The notes under the pieces: generated by a model
What the model saw: only the letters and a program-made list of their open reading frames with translations
The model's database searches: none
What the model was told of the DNA's origin: nothing
Assembly: GCF_001426375.1 (NCBI RefSeq)
Contig: NZ_LMEO01000034.1
Coordinates: forward strand, 206,284 to 270,283
Direction: 5' to 3'
From: Paenibacillus sp. Root444D2
Lineage (GTDB): Bacteria > Bacillota > Bacilli > Paenibacillales > NBRC-103111
Length of the DNA stretch: 64,000 nt
Shown here: one piece after another, positions 33,571 through 41,871 of the stretch
How positions within the stretch are numbered: the stretch's first letter is position 1
Layout of the letters: the number at the start of each line of letters is the position of its first letter
Made by a program: the position numbers and the translations under genes

Positions 33571-34665
33571 ATGCTAGAACGCTATGGGCATGGAGGCGAT
33601 CTCTGGACGGCAGAAGAAGCCTTTGGCCGTCCGAAGGAGCAATTCTTGGATTTCAGCTCGAATATGAATCCGTTAGGTCCTCCTTCGGTTGTTAAACATA
33701 TTCTCAGAGACGGGTTGCGCGATATGGTCAAATATCCCGACCCCGCTGTGCGTGAGCTGAGAAACAAGCTTTCGTTGAAATATGATATAGGGGTGGAAAG
33801 CATTCTCGTTGGAAACGGGGCAGCGGAGCTGATCGATCTGACTGCGCGAGTGTTAAAGCCCTCTGTTACCGGATTAGCGAGGCCTTCTTTTAGTGAGTAC
33901 GAGGAAGCGGTTCATAAATCAGGTGGCGGTATTTACAACATCCCTCTATCGCAAATGCACAATTTTGAATTGCAGCAGGAAGAAATCGAAGCCGCCACTT
34001 CAGCTGTGGACTTGTTCTTTCTAGGGCATCCGAATAATCCAACAGGGAAGCTAGTCCCTCGTCAGGTGTTGGATATGCTTATGGAGAGTAACCGAAGGTT
34101 GGTGCTCGATGAGGCATTCATGGATTTTGTACCAAATGAGCAGGAACATTCTTTACTCAAGCTCGCTTCCACAAGTCAGCAGCTTGTCGTCATCCGTTCG
34201 ATGACGAAATTTTATTCCATCCCGGGCATACGCTTAGGCTTTATGGTGGCTCACCCCGATAGGATTCGGCAAATCCAACATCTGCAGGTGCAGTGGAGCG
34301 TAAACTATTTAGCTCAGCGCATCGGAACAGCCGTGCTTGATGATGTGGATTTTGAGCTGTCCAGCTGGCAGTGGTTGAAGGAAGAGAAGCCATGGCTCAC
34401 CCAGCAGCTCGAGCAATTGGGTCTTGAGGTTGTGCCTAGTGATGTGAATTTTTTGCTTTTTTCATTTCCCGAGCGGACGGGTATCGATGTGAAGATGGCC
34501 CAGAAGCATTTGGGGCATCAAGGGATATTAATCCGAGATGCTTCCCTTTTTGAAGGTCTCGATAAACGCTATTGCCGGGTTGCGATACGCCTACGCGAAG
34601 ACAACCAACGCTTAATAGCTGGCTTGCATCACATGATGGCAGAATTAACGCAGAACCGGGGGTAA
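33571..34665 (+). CDS. cobD: L-threonine-O-3-phosphate decarboxylase
   Basis: 364 residues from ATG 33571 (GAAGGAGTG upstream); the longer frame from 33529 is not needed. Fold type I PLP enzyme related to histidinol-phosphate aminotransferase. It opens MLERYGHGGDLWTAEEAFG and DFSSNMNPLGPP, both typical of CobD. The PLP lysine is in RSMTKFYSIPGIRLGF, and HPNNPTGKL and VLDEAFMDFV line the cofactor site. It makes (R)-1-amino-2-propanol phosphate for the CbiB step. The gene is followed four bases later by cobQ. Confidence 0.92.
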   Translation: MLERYGHGGDLWTAEEAFGRPKEQFLDFSSNMNPLGPPSVVKHILRDGLRDMVKYPDPAVRELRNKLSLKYDIGVESILVGNGAAELIDLTARVLKPSVTGLARPSFSEYEEAVHKSGGGIYNIPLSQMHNFELQQEEIEAATSAVDLFFLGHPNNPTGKLVPRQVLDMLMESNRRLVLDEAFMDFVPNEQEHSLLKLASTSQQLVVIRSMTKFYSIPGIRLGFMVAHPDRIRQIQHLQVQWSVNYLAQRIGTAVLDDVDFELSSWQWLKEEKPWLTQQLEQLGLEVVPSDVNFLLFSFPERTGIDVKMAQKHLGHQGILIRDASLFEGLDKRYCRVAIRLREDNQRLIAGLHHMMAELTQNRG

Positions 34666-34669
34666 GCTG

Positions 34670-36274
34670 ATGACGAATAAGACTGTGCAAGCTGCAACAC
34701 TGATGGTCCAAGGCACAGCTTCCGACGTGGGTAAAAGCATTCTAACGGCAGCACTGTGCCGTATTCTAGTTCAAGACGGCTGGCAGACGGCGCCATTCAA
34801 GTCGCAAAATATGTCCCTTAATTCTTATGTTACTTTTGATGGCAAAGAGATTGGCCGAGCACAAGGGGTGCAGGCGGATGCCTGCCGTATTTTAGCTACA
34901 ACGGATATGAATCCGATCCTGCTTAAGCCGAAGCAAGACATGGTTGCTCAGGTCGTTGTTCACGGGAAGCCTTACTCTGATCTAGATGCAAGGACTTATA
35001 GAGAGACCTATTTGCCACAGGCTGAAGTGATTGTGAAGGAAGCTTTAATCCGACTGCGCAGTCAATATGATGTAGTGGTGCTTGAGGGGGCGGGAAGTCC
35101 AGCTGAGGTTAATCTGAAGGATCGTGATATTGTAAATATGCGCTTGGCGGGTTGGGCGGACGCTCCTGTGCTTCTTGTTGCTGATATTGATCGTGGAGGT
35201 GTATTTGCATCCATCGTAGGCACTTTGGAGATCTTGACGCCGGAGGAAAGAGACCGAGTTAAAGGCTTTATTATTAATAAGTTTCGTGGAGATGTTAGTC
35301 TGCTGAAACCGGGCTTGGATTGGCTAGAAGAGAGGACGGGGAAGCCAGTTCTTGGGGTCATTCCTTATCTGCCTCAGTTAGGCATTGAGGATGAGGACTC
35401 AGCTTCACTGGATTCCAAGCGCATGCAGAGTAAGCGGAATGAGAGCTCTCAAGGGAAACTGGCAGATCAGCTGGATATCGCGGTCATTCGCTTGCCACGT
35501 CTCTCTAATTTTACGGATTTCGATCCTCTGCAAGAGGAGAAAGATGTCCATTTCCGCTATATTACCCACCTATCCGAATGGGGGGAACCGGATGTCGTTT
35601 TGCTCCCAGGCAGCAAGAATACCATGGACGATTTAAGGTATTTGAACGAATCTGGTCTGGGAGAGCGTGTGAAGATGTTCGCGCAAAAAGAGAATGGTTG
35701 GGTCGCCGGTATTTGTGCAGGCTATCAGATGTTGGGCGCCAAGCTTCTTGATCCAAACGGCTACGAATCAGATCATCCTGAGCTGGAGGGACTAGGGCTT
35801 TTACCAACGGAGACTGTATTTACTTCCGATAAACGGACGGTTCAAGTTCAGGGAAGCAGCACACTTTTTGCTGAAAATAACTCTGAGATTGTCATTGATG
35901 GCTATGAAATCCACATGGGACGTACACGTTATTTGCAAGATATAGTAACACCTTTCCAGATTAAGGCTTTTACCAACCTCGATGATGAAAGCATTGATAA
36001 CGTTCTGCACGGAGACGGGGCAGCTGCGGATCATGGACGTGTTTGGGGGACGTATTTACATGGGATTTTGCATAATGATGACTTCCGCAGAGCCTGGTTA
36101 AATCGTATTCGCAAGCATAAAGGATTATCCCTAATCGAGGGTGGTCTTCGTTTTAAGGAACGCCGAGAAGCTGCTTTCGATAGATTGGCTGACCACGTTA
36201 GATGTCACTTGGATATGAACCGTGTTTATGAGATGATGGATATATCAAAGCCTTGGAAAAGGGAGGATGCTTGA
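34670..36274 (+). CDS. cobQ: Cobyric acid synthase (glutamine-hydrolysing)
   Basis: 534 residues. N-terminal dethiobiotin-synthetase-like ATPase: MVQGTASDVGKSILTAALCRIL, PFKSQNMSLNSYVT, EGAGSPAEVNL and DIDRGGVFASIVGT. C-terminal class I glutamine amidotransferase: LLPGSKNTMDDL, catalytic Cys in VAGICAGYQMLG, and His in GTYLHGIL. It amidates four carboxylates of the corrin ring. Early ring-synthesis genes are not in this window, so the enzyme may serve salvage of incomplete corrinoids or a second cob locus. It is coupled to cobD and overlaps closely with the adenosyltransferase gene. Confidence 0.96.
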   Translation: MTNKTVQAATLMVQGTASDVGKSILTAALCRILVQDGWQTAPFKSQNMSLNSYVTFDGKEIGRAQGVQADACRILATTDMNPILLKPKQDMVAQVVVHGKPYSDLDARTYRETYLPQAEVIVKEALIRLRSQYDVVVLEGAGSPAEVNLKDRDIVNMRLAGWADAPVLLVADIDRGGVFASIVGTLEILTPEERDRVKGFIINKFRGDVSLLKPGLDWLEERTGKPVLGVIPYLPQLGIEDEDSASLDSKRMQSKRNESSQGKLADQLDIAVIRLPRLSNFTDFDPLQEEKDVHFRYITHLSEWGEPDVVLLPGSKNTMDDLRYLNESGLGERVKMFAQKENGWVAGICAGYQMLGAKLLDPNGYESDHPELEGLGLLPTETVFTSDKRTVQVQGSSTLFAENNSEIVIDGYEIHMGRTRYLQDIVTPFQIKAFTNLDDESIDNVLHGDGAAADHGRVWGTYLHGILHNDDFRRAWLNRIRKHKGLSLIEGGLRFKERREAAFDRLADHVRCHLDMNRVYEMMDISKPWKREDA

Positions 36275-36276
36275 AA

Positions 36277-36846
36277 ATGAAAATTTATACTCGAACTGGA
36301 GATGCGGGGCAAACTGGCGTAATCGGTGGTCGTGTAGATAAAGACGATGATCGTGTTGAGGCTTATGGCACGACGGATGAACTGAATTGTTATGTAGGTC
36401 AGGCGATGAGCTTTATGGATCCTGAGAAGTATCCTGATTTACTCCCGGATTTGCTGCAGGTGCAGCATGAATTGTTTGATTGCGGTTCCGATCTGGCCCT
36501 CTTGAAGCAAGAGCTGCGCCCATATAAAGTAACGGCAGAAATGGTTGATATGCTTGAGACTTGGATTGATAAATACGATGCCGAAACACCGGATATTACA
36601 CGATTCATTTTGCCGGGCGGAGGTACCGTTTCATCCACACTTCATGTTTGCCGTACCGTATGCCGTAGAGCAGAACGCCGGGTGGTAACACTAGCGCGAA
36701 CACAGGCAATTAATCCAGAAGTGCGCAGATACTTGAACCGACTGTCCGATTTGTTCTTCACTATTGCTCGCACTGCGAATCACCGTGAAGGTATTACGGA
36801 TGTGGAGTATGTGCGCAGCGCTGAGGTGTTTAGACGTAAATCATGA
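36277..36846 (+). CDS. pduO: PduO-type corrinoid adenosyltransferase
   Basis: 189 residues from ATG 36277 with GGGAGG upstream. It transfers adenosyl from ATP to cob(I)alamin or cob(I)inamide. Family features: MKIYTRTGDAGQTGVIGG (ATP-binding N-terminus), EAYGTTDELNCYVG, FILPGGG, and CRRAERRVVTLAR near the C-terminus. A four-helix bundle trimer is expected. It starts three bases after the cobQ stop and overlaps the next gene by four bases (ATGA), so all are co-translated. Confidence 0.93.
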   Translation: MKIYTRTGDAGQTGVIGGRVDKDDDRVEAYGTTDELNCYVGQAMSFMDPEKYPDLLPDLLQVQHELFDCGSDLALLKQELRPYKVTAEMVDMLETWIDKYDAETPDITRFILPGGGTVSSTLHVCRTVCRRAERRVVTLARTQAINPEVRRYLNRLSDLFFTIARTANHREGITDVEYVRSAEVFRRKS

Positions 36847-37784
36847 GTTATTATGAACCGTTAGTATACATCGTACCGCCGGAGGAAGAGGGCTTCATTC
36901 TCAAGACGGTGCTGCAAAAAAGATTGATGGTCTCCCGCAAATTGCTATCCCGCATTAAACTAACCGAGCAGGGCATTACGGTGAATGGGGTTAGACAATA
37001 CATCAACATTAAGGTGAAGGCAGGCGATCGTGTAGAGATTCGTATGGAAGAGGAGCAATCTGAGGATATTTTGCCTCAGGATCTTCCTCTGCACATTCTG
37101 CATGAAGATGAGCATCTGTTGATACTAGCCAAGGATGCCGGTATCATCGTACATCCGACGCATGGGCATTATTTGAACACAATCGCCAACGGCGTTGTGT
37201 ATCACTGGCAGCAAGCGGGCATTACGTGCCGTTTCCGCCCTGTGCATAGGCTAGACCAAGAAACGTCAGGTGTACTGGCAATTGCAAAGACGCCTTATGT
37301 GCATCAGCAAATATCAGAGCAGATGATTCAACACCAGGTGAAAAAAGAATACCTGGCCTTTGTATGGGGCGTAGTCACAGCGAAAAGCGGTACGATCAAT
37401 GAACCCATTGATCGCGATCCTGAACAACCGCATGTTCGTATCGTGACCGCTGACGGATATTCGGCAGTAACTCATTATGAGGTCGTGGAACAATTCGCGC
37501 ATGCTGCTTTAGTACGCATATGGCTTGAAACCGGACGGACACATCAAATTCGTGTGCATATGCGCCATTTGGGACATCCGCTGCTTGGAGATAAAATGTA
37601 CACACTTCCAGAGTTTGAGCAAAGTTTATCAGCAGTTGAAGCAAGTAGAAGGCTGGGTCGCCAAGCTCTGCACGCTTATAAACTGGGCTTTGTGCATCCA
37701 GGAACAAGGGAATGGACGGAGTTTCATGCTCCTCTGCCTGCGGATTTAACTGTTTTGCAAGCATGGCTGGAGGAAAGTAACTAA
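36843..37784 (+). CDS. RluA-family pseudouridine synthase
   Basis: 313 residues. N-terminal S4-like segment (KRLMVSRKLLSRIKLTEQGITVNGVRQYINIKVKAGDRVEI) precedes the RluA catalytic domain. The catalytic Asp is in VHRLDQETSGVLAIAKT; other blocks are RIVTADGYSAVTHYEVVE and ETGRTHQIRVHMRHLGHPLLGD. It modifies uridine in rRNA or tRNA; the exact site is unknown. The start overlaps the adenosyltransferase stop by four bases, so it is transcribed with the B12 genes although its function is unrelated. Confidence 0.93.
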   Translation: MSYYEPLVYIVPPEEEGFILKTVLQKRLMVSRKLLSRIKLTEQGITVNGVRQYINIKVKAGDRVEIRMEEEQSEDILPQDLPLHILHEDEHLLILAKDAGIIVHPTHGHYLNTIANGVVYHWQQAGITCRFRPVHRLDQETSGVLAIAKTPYVHQQISEQMIQHQVKKEYLAFVWGVVTAKSGTINEPIDRDPEQPHVRIVTADGYSAVTHYEVVEQFAHAALVRIWLETGRTHQIRVHMRHLGHPLLGDKMYTLPEFEQSLSAVEASRRLGRQALHAYKLGFVHPGTREWTEFHAPLPADLTVLQAWLEESN

Positions 37785-37792
37785 ATAAACAG

Positions 37793-37820
37793 AAACCATC
37801 CCTTTTGAGGATGGTTTTTC
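37793..37820 (+). terminator. Terminator ending the cob operon
   Basis: AAACCATCC (37793-37801) and GGATGGTTT (37809-37817), seven-base loop, then TTCTTTG. Confidence 0.82.
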
Positions 37821-37911
37821 TTTGTTATAACTTGACTTTCCTTATCAATTAGATCAGAATTTTAAGTAGTCCGTTTCATTTCATCTTAGACTTAAAGGAG
37901 CTTTAAACATC

Positions 37912-38277
37912 ATGGGAGTAAAAATATTTTGTTACGATAAATGCGGGACATGCCGTAGTGCTGTAAAGTGGTTGAAAGAGCATCATGTAGATATCACAGA
38001 AAGTGTTCCTTTATTCGAAAAGCCGCCCTCTGCCAAGGAATTGGCAAAGCTGCTTAGTGATAGCGGTCTGGAAATCAAAAAGTTTTTTAATACTTCCGGA
38101 GAAGTATATAAGGAGATGAGCCTGAAAGACAAGCTTCCCAGCATGTCGCAAGAGCAAATGCTCGAATTGCTCGCCTCGAACGGCAGGTTGATTAAGCGTC
38201 CAATCGTAACCGATGGCCATAAAGTTACAGTGGGCTTCAAGGAAGCAGAGTATGACGAAGTATGGGCGAAGGGGTGA
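37912..38277 (+). CDS. ArsC/Spx-family thioredoxin-fold protein (YusI/YffB-like)
   Basis: 121 residues. It begins VKIFCYDKCGTCRSAVKWLKEH, with a CxxC (CGTC) at the active-site helix, and contains NTSGEVYKEM and GRLIKRPIVTDG, the ArsC-family motifs. It lacks the features needed to call it a true arsenate reductase, and unlike Spx its conserved C-terminal contact region for RNA polymerase is not clear. It is probably a redox protein of the YusI type. AAAGGAGC precedes ATG 37912. The protease gene follows seven bases after its stop. Confidence 0.82.
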   Translation: MGVKIFCYDKCGTCRSAVKWLKEHHVDITESVPLFEKPPSAKELAKLLSDSGLEIKKFFNTSGEVYKEMSLKDKLPSMSQEQMLELLASNGRLIKRPIVTDGHKVTVGFKEAEYDEVWAKG

Positions 38278-38284
38278 TCTTAGG

Positions 38285-39382
38285 TTGGAAGAGAAGAAGA
38301 AACCAGCAGGTAAAAAGTCACCATTAGCCATTGGCGGTTTCATAGCTGTTCTATTATCCCAAGGGAAGCTGCTCTTAGGCTTACTTAAGTTTGGTAAGGC
38401 TGGCGGGGCCATCATCTCGATGTTCATTACTATTTGGGCTTATGCCTATCTCGCTCCGCTGCCCTTCGCAATAGGCATTGTTCTGATGATTCTCATACAT
38501 GAACTCGGTCATGTGTTCGCTGCCAAGATAAAGGGGCTTCCCGTGTCAGCGCCCGTATTTATTCCTTTTCTTGGAGCACTGATTACAATGAAAAAGAATC
38601 CTACCGATGCAGCAACAGAAGCCTTTATTGGCATAGGAGGGCCTATTCTTGGGACCATTGGTGGCGTTGCCGCTTTTGGTTTGGGTGTATATACGGATTC
38701 TCCTGTCATTGTTTCGGTTGCCTATGCCGCATTCTATTTAAATTTAATTAATTTACTCCCTATTCATCCTTTAGATGGCGGGCGAATTTCTACAGCAGTA
38801 ACTCGTTGGTTATGGATTCTAGGTTTAATCGGTGGTTTGGTATTTATTTTCTATATAAATAGCCGTGTAAGTCAACTTATTTTCTTTGTGATTTGGGCCA
38901 TGTTTGCCTGGGATTTGTATAAAAAATACGTGAAATACAGAAATCGAGAAGAGCTTCTTTCGGTTTCCACACGGTTTGATTTTGGGGCTGACCATTTGCT
39001 CCAGCAGGGGTATATCATTCCGGGTGAAAATCACACGCGGGATTTAGAATATACGACTTACTCGGATTTGCAGGGTCCTGGGGAAGGTAGACAAACCATT
39101 GTGTTGTATTGGCAGGGGATCGGATTCGAGGGTCATGCTTTATTGCCTCAGCAATCTATTATCAAAAGAGTTCAGTTAATCAAAGTGGAACGTATGCAGA
39201 AAGAGAATGGGTTTTATTTAGGGTTACAAGTAAAAGTGGATTATTCACCTCTTGGGATTCAGGAGCTTTACTATGAAGTCCCTGCGAAAACCCGTTGGAA
39301 ATTCGGAATCGCTTATCTTGCGCTCGTTTTGTTTTTGCTTTATATGATAAGACTTGTACATCAAGTGGGAATTATCGACTAA
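38285..39382 (+). CDS. M50 site-2 family intramembrane metalloprotease
   Basis: About 365 residues from TTG 38285 with AAGGGGTG upstream. The zinc motif HELGH lies in LMILIHELGHVFAAKIKGLPVS, and the third ligand in NLINLLPIHPLDGGRI. There are about six membrane helices. The segment after about residue 220 is a soluble domain (YIIPGENHTRDLEYTTY...YYEVPAKTRW) followed by a final membrane helix near the C-terminus. S2P proteases cut membrane proteins, often anti-sigma factors. The substrate is unknown. Confidence 0.88.
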   Translation: MEEKKKPAGKKSPLAIGGFIAVLLSQGKLLLGLLKFGKAGGAIISMFITIWAYAYLAPLPFAIGIVLMILIHELGHVFAAKIKGLPVSAPVFIPFLGALITMKKNPTDAATEAFIGIGGPILGTIGGVAAFGLGVYTDSPVIVSVAYAAFYLNLINLLPIHPLDGGRISTAVTRWLWILGLIGGLVFIFYINSRVSQLIFFVIWAMFAWDLYKKYVKYRNREELLSVSTRFDFGADHLLQQGYIIPGENHTRDLEYTTYSDLQGPGEGRQTIVLYWQGIGFEGHALLPQQSIIKRVQLIKVERMQKENGFYLGLQVKVDYSPLGIQELYYEVPAKTRWKFGIAYLALVLFLLYMIRLVHQVGIID

Positions 39383-39449
39383 CGCTTTGCAATTCTCGCC
39401 CTATTAATTAATGAAATGAAGTGAATTCATCATAAAGAGGATAATAGCC

Positions 39450-40625
39450 ATGAAAATTACAGGATCAAAGAGACTTAGTCAGCTAGGATCGGCTATTTTT
39501 TCAGAAGTAGCAGATTGGAAGAGAGAGGTTATGAACCAAGGGGTAGACGTCATAGATTTAGGTATAGGAAGTCCTGATCTACCTCCTTCTGATCGAATTA
39601 TTGAAGTGATTACAGAAGCCGTTCGGAACCCGGCGCATTACGGTTATCCAACATCTGAAGGAAGTTTAGCGTTTCGCGAAACGGTAGCCAGATGGTACAG
39701 TTATAGATTCGGTGTAGAACTGAGTCCGGAAAGTGAAATATTGACTCTGATGGGTTCACAAGATGGTCTTGCTCACTTAGCGCTTTCACTCTGTGATCCT
39801 GGGGACATTGCCATTGTCCCTGATCCAGGTTACCCCATATATTCGGCAAGTCTCGTGCTGGCGGGAGTCGAACCTTACTTGCTGCCGCTGCGCGCAGAAC
39901 ACAACTTTTTACCCCAATTAGAGGACATTCCAGTAGACGTGGCTGCTAAGGCTAAATTCATCCTGCTTAACTATCCAAGCAACCCATTGTCTGCTGTTGC
40001 AGATCGCGCTTTCTTTGAGCATTTGATTACTTATGCCAAGAAGCATGACTTGCTTGTCGTACACGATCTTGCCTACTCCGAAATGGCTTTTGACGGCTAC
40101 CGGCCGATTAGCATTTTGGAGATTGAAGGCGCTAAGGAGGTTGCTGTCGAGTTTCATTCACTGTCAAAAAGTTTTAATATGGCAGGTTGCCGAATCGCTT
40201 TCTTAACCGGAAATGCAAGTGCAGTAAAGGCTCTTAAAACACTGAAATCCAATATCGATTATGGTGTATTCAGTGCCATTCAAGCAGCTGGAATTGCAGC
40301 ATTAGAGGAAGACATGGAGCATAATCACTCTGTTGCCCATGTGTATGAAAGAAGACGAAATGTGTTGATCTCGGCACTAGCGGAAGCGGGTTGGATCATA
40401 CCGCCACCCAAGGCAACTATGTTTATCTGGGCTCCAATTCCAAAAGGATGGACATCTCGACAAATTTCCCGGGAAATGTTATATCATGCTGGTGTTGTCG
40501 TTATTCCTGGAGACGCTTTCGGGGCCGAGGGAGAAGGCTTTGTACGAATCGCATTGGTACAAGAAGTGGGTCGATTACTTGAGGCGGCAAAGCGAATAGG
40601 AGATTGGCTTCGTACATTAGAATGA
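39450..40625 (+). CDS. Class I/II aminotransferase (LL-diaminopimelate aminotransferase-like group)
   Basis: 391 residues, PLP-dependent. Features: VDVIDLGIGSPDLPPS, YGYPTSEGSLAFRE, DPGYPIYSASLVLAG, LNYPSNPLSA, and the PLP lysine in FHSLSKSFNMAGCRIAF. The C-terminus PGDAFGAEGEGFVRIAL is shared with DapL-related and other class I/II enzymes. The true substrate is uncertain; YGYP/GIGSPD motifs fit the DapL-like group, but many such genes act on other amino acids. ATG 39450 has AAGAGGATAA upstream. The gene ends 91 bp before the DGQHR pair. Confidence 0.88.
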   Translation: MKITGSKRLSQLGSAIFSEVADWKREVMNQGVDVIDLGIGSPDLPPSDRIIEVITEAVRNPAHYGYPTSEGSLAFRETVARWYSYRFGVELSPESEILTLMGSQDGLAHLALSLCDPGDIAIVPDPGYPIYSASLVLAGVEPYLLPLRAEHNFLPQLEDIPVDVAAKAKFILLNYPSNPLSAVADRAFFEHLITYAKKHDLLVVHDLAYSEMAFDGYRPISILEIEGAKEVAVEFHSLSKSFNMAGCRIAFLTGNASAVKALKTLKSNIDYGVFSAIQAAGIAALEEDMEHNHSVAHVYERRRNVLISALAEAGWIIPPPKATMFIWAPIPKGWTSRQISREMLYHAGVVVIPGDAFGAEGEGFVRIALVQEVGRLLEAAKRIGDWLRTLE

Positions 40626-40716
40626 AAATTAGAGATATTGGTAAAAATAGGAGAATGAGAGACATATAGATGTTTAAGTAATGAAATAAAACTTATTTGT
40701 TGAAAGGGGTAAGCAT

Positions 40717-41871
40717 ATGGATGCCATTTCCTCATTATCGGAGCTCTTAGCAGAGCAGAAGCCTTCATCGTTCGTAGAAATTCCCGGAATTTTGGGGCAA
40801 ACATTTGGGCAAGCAACAATTGCAGCTACGCTGCCTATGAGCAAACTATTTTCAATCTATGAAGTTGATTTAGAAGTTCAACGTGCGATTATTCCGCGTA
40901 ATCTTTCTAAACTAATTGATTATGTTAATTTGTATTTAGAAGATCGCCAACCTATTTATTTCCCGGGAATCATATTCTCGGCAAGAGGTGCAGGTCATTA
41001 TGACGAAGACCAACAAGCGCTTCGATTGCAGCCTATTGAGAAATTGTATGTCGTAGATGGTCAGCATCGTTTGGCCGCTTTCCAACGCATTATGGAGACA
41101 TTACAAAGTCAAATGGCTCGTGCCAAGGATCGTCGTGAGTACGACAAGATGGAAGAGATCACGGAGAAGCTGCGCCGTTTGTACGCTTTCCCTATCTCAA
41201 CTATGACCTATTTGGACATTAATGCTCGTCAAGAGCGTCAGTTGTTCTCTGACATTAATAAGCTTCCGCGTAAGCTTGGCGGCAACCTGGCGGTACTTCG
41301 CGATCAGCGCAGATTCTATCACGTTGCTGCGTCGGAGCTTGCAGCCAAAGCGCCAGCTATGCAGAAGCTGACTGTAGATATGTTCTCTGAACGCGGTAAG
41401 TCACCTGAGTATTTGTTCTCCTATCACTTGTTGATCGAAATATTGATTGCTTTGTTTGAAGGCAGAATGAAATCAGCAGCGCGCAATAATGGCTATCAAT
41501 ATGAGGATAAAGAGCTGCAGGATCTTGTATCCTTGGCGGGAACCTATTTCAATGGCTTACTGAATTACTTGCCCGAACCAACGAAGGGTGAAATCGTATG
41601 GTCAGAGAATATCCAAATTGCACTAGCCATGTTTATGCATGAAGAAGCTACCAAACCAGGTAAATTTAATCGCTATGCACTTGAGCATGTATTGAAAATA
41701 CTTCCTCATGTAAATTGGAACAACATTTATGCGGGAGAAGAGAAGGATCGGTTACCGAGACGGACTCGCATTATGAAAGCCTACAACTACATCAAAAACT
41801 TTTATCAAGATCAGAATGCATTTCTTATCAGCGATGCCGATTCTTACAATTCCAAGGAGGACGTGAGCTAA
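40717..41871 (+). CDS. DGQHR-domain (DndB-like) protein, first of pair
   Basis: 384 residues from ATG 40717 with GAAAGGGG upstream. The signature DGQHR is at residues 114-118 (VVDGQHRLAAF). A second family block is RQLFSDINKLPRKLGGNLAV. DGQHR proteins include DndB of the phosphorothioate DNA modification system, where DndB acts as a regulator, and DpdB of the 7-deazaguanine DNA system; the fold is thought to be ParB-related. Here no dndA/C/D/E or dpd genes are adjacent, so a Dnd role should not be assumed. The stop overlaps the next start (TAATG). The pair is followed by a strong terminator and two copies of the four-palindrome repeat. Confidence 0.85.
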   Translation: MDAISSLSELLAEQKPSSFVEIPGILGQTFGQATIAATLPMSKLFSIYEVDLEVQRAIIPRNLSKLIDYVNLYLEDRQPIYFPGIIFSARGAGHYDEDQQALRLQPIEKLYVVDGQHRLAAFQRIMETLQSQMARAKDRREYDKMEEITEKLRRLYAFPISTMTYLDINARQERQLFSDINKLPRKLGGNLAVLRDQRRFYHVAASELAAKAPAMQKLTVDMFSERGKSPEYLFSYHLLIEILIALFEGRMKSAARNNGYQYEDKELQDLVSLAGTYFNGLLNYLPEPTKGEIVWSENIQIALAMFMHEEATKPGKFNRYALEHVLKILPHVNWNNIYAGEEKDRLPRRTRIMKAYNYIKNFYQDQNAFLISDADSYNSKEDVS

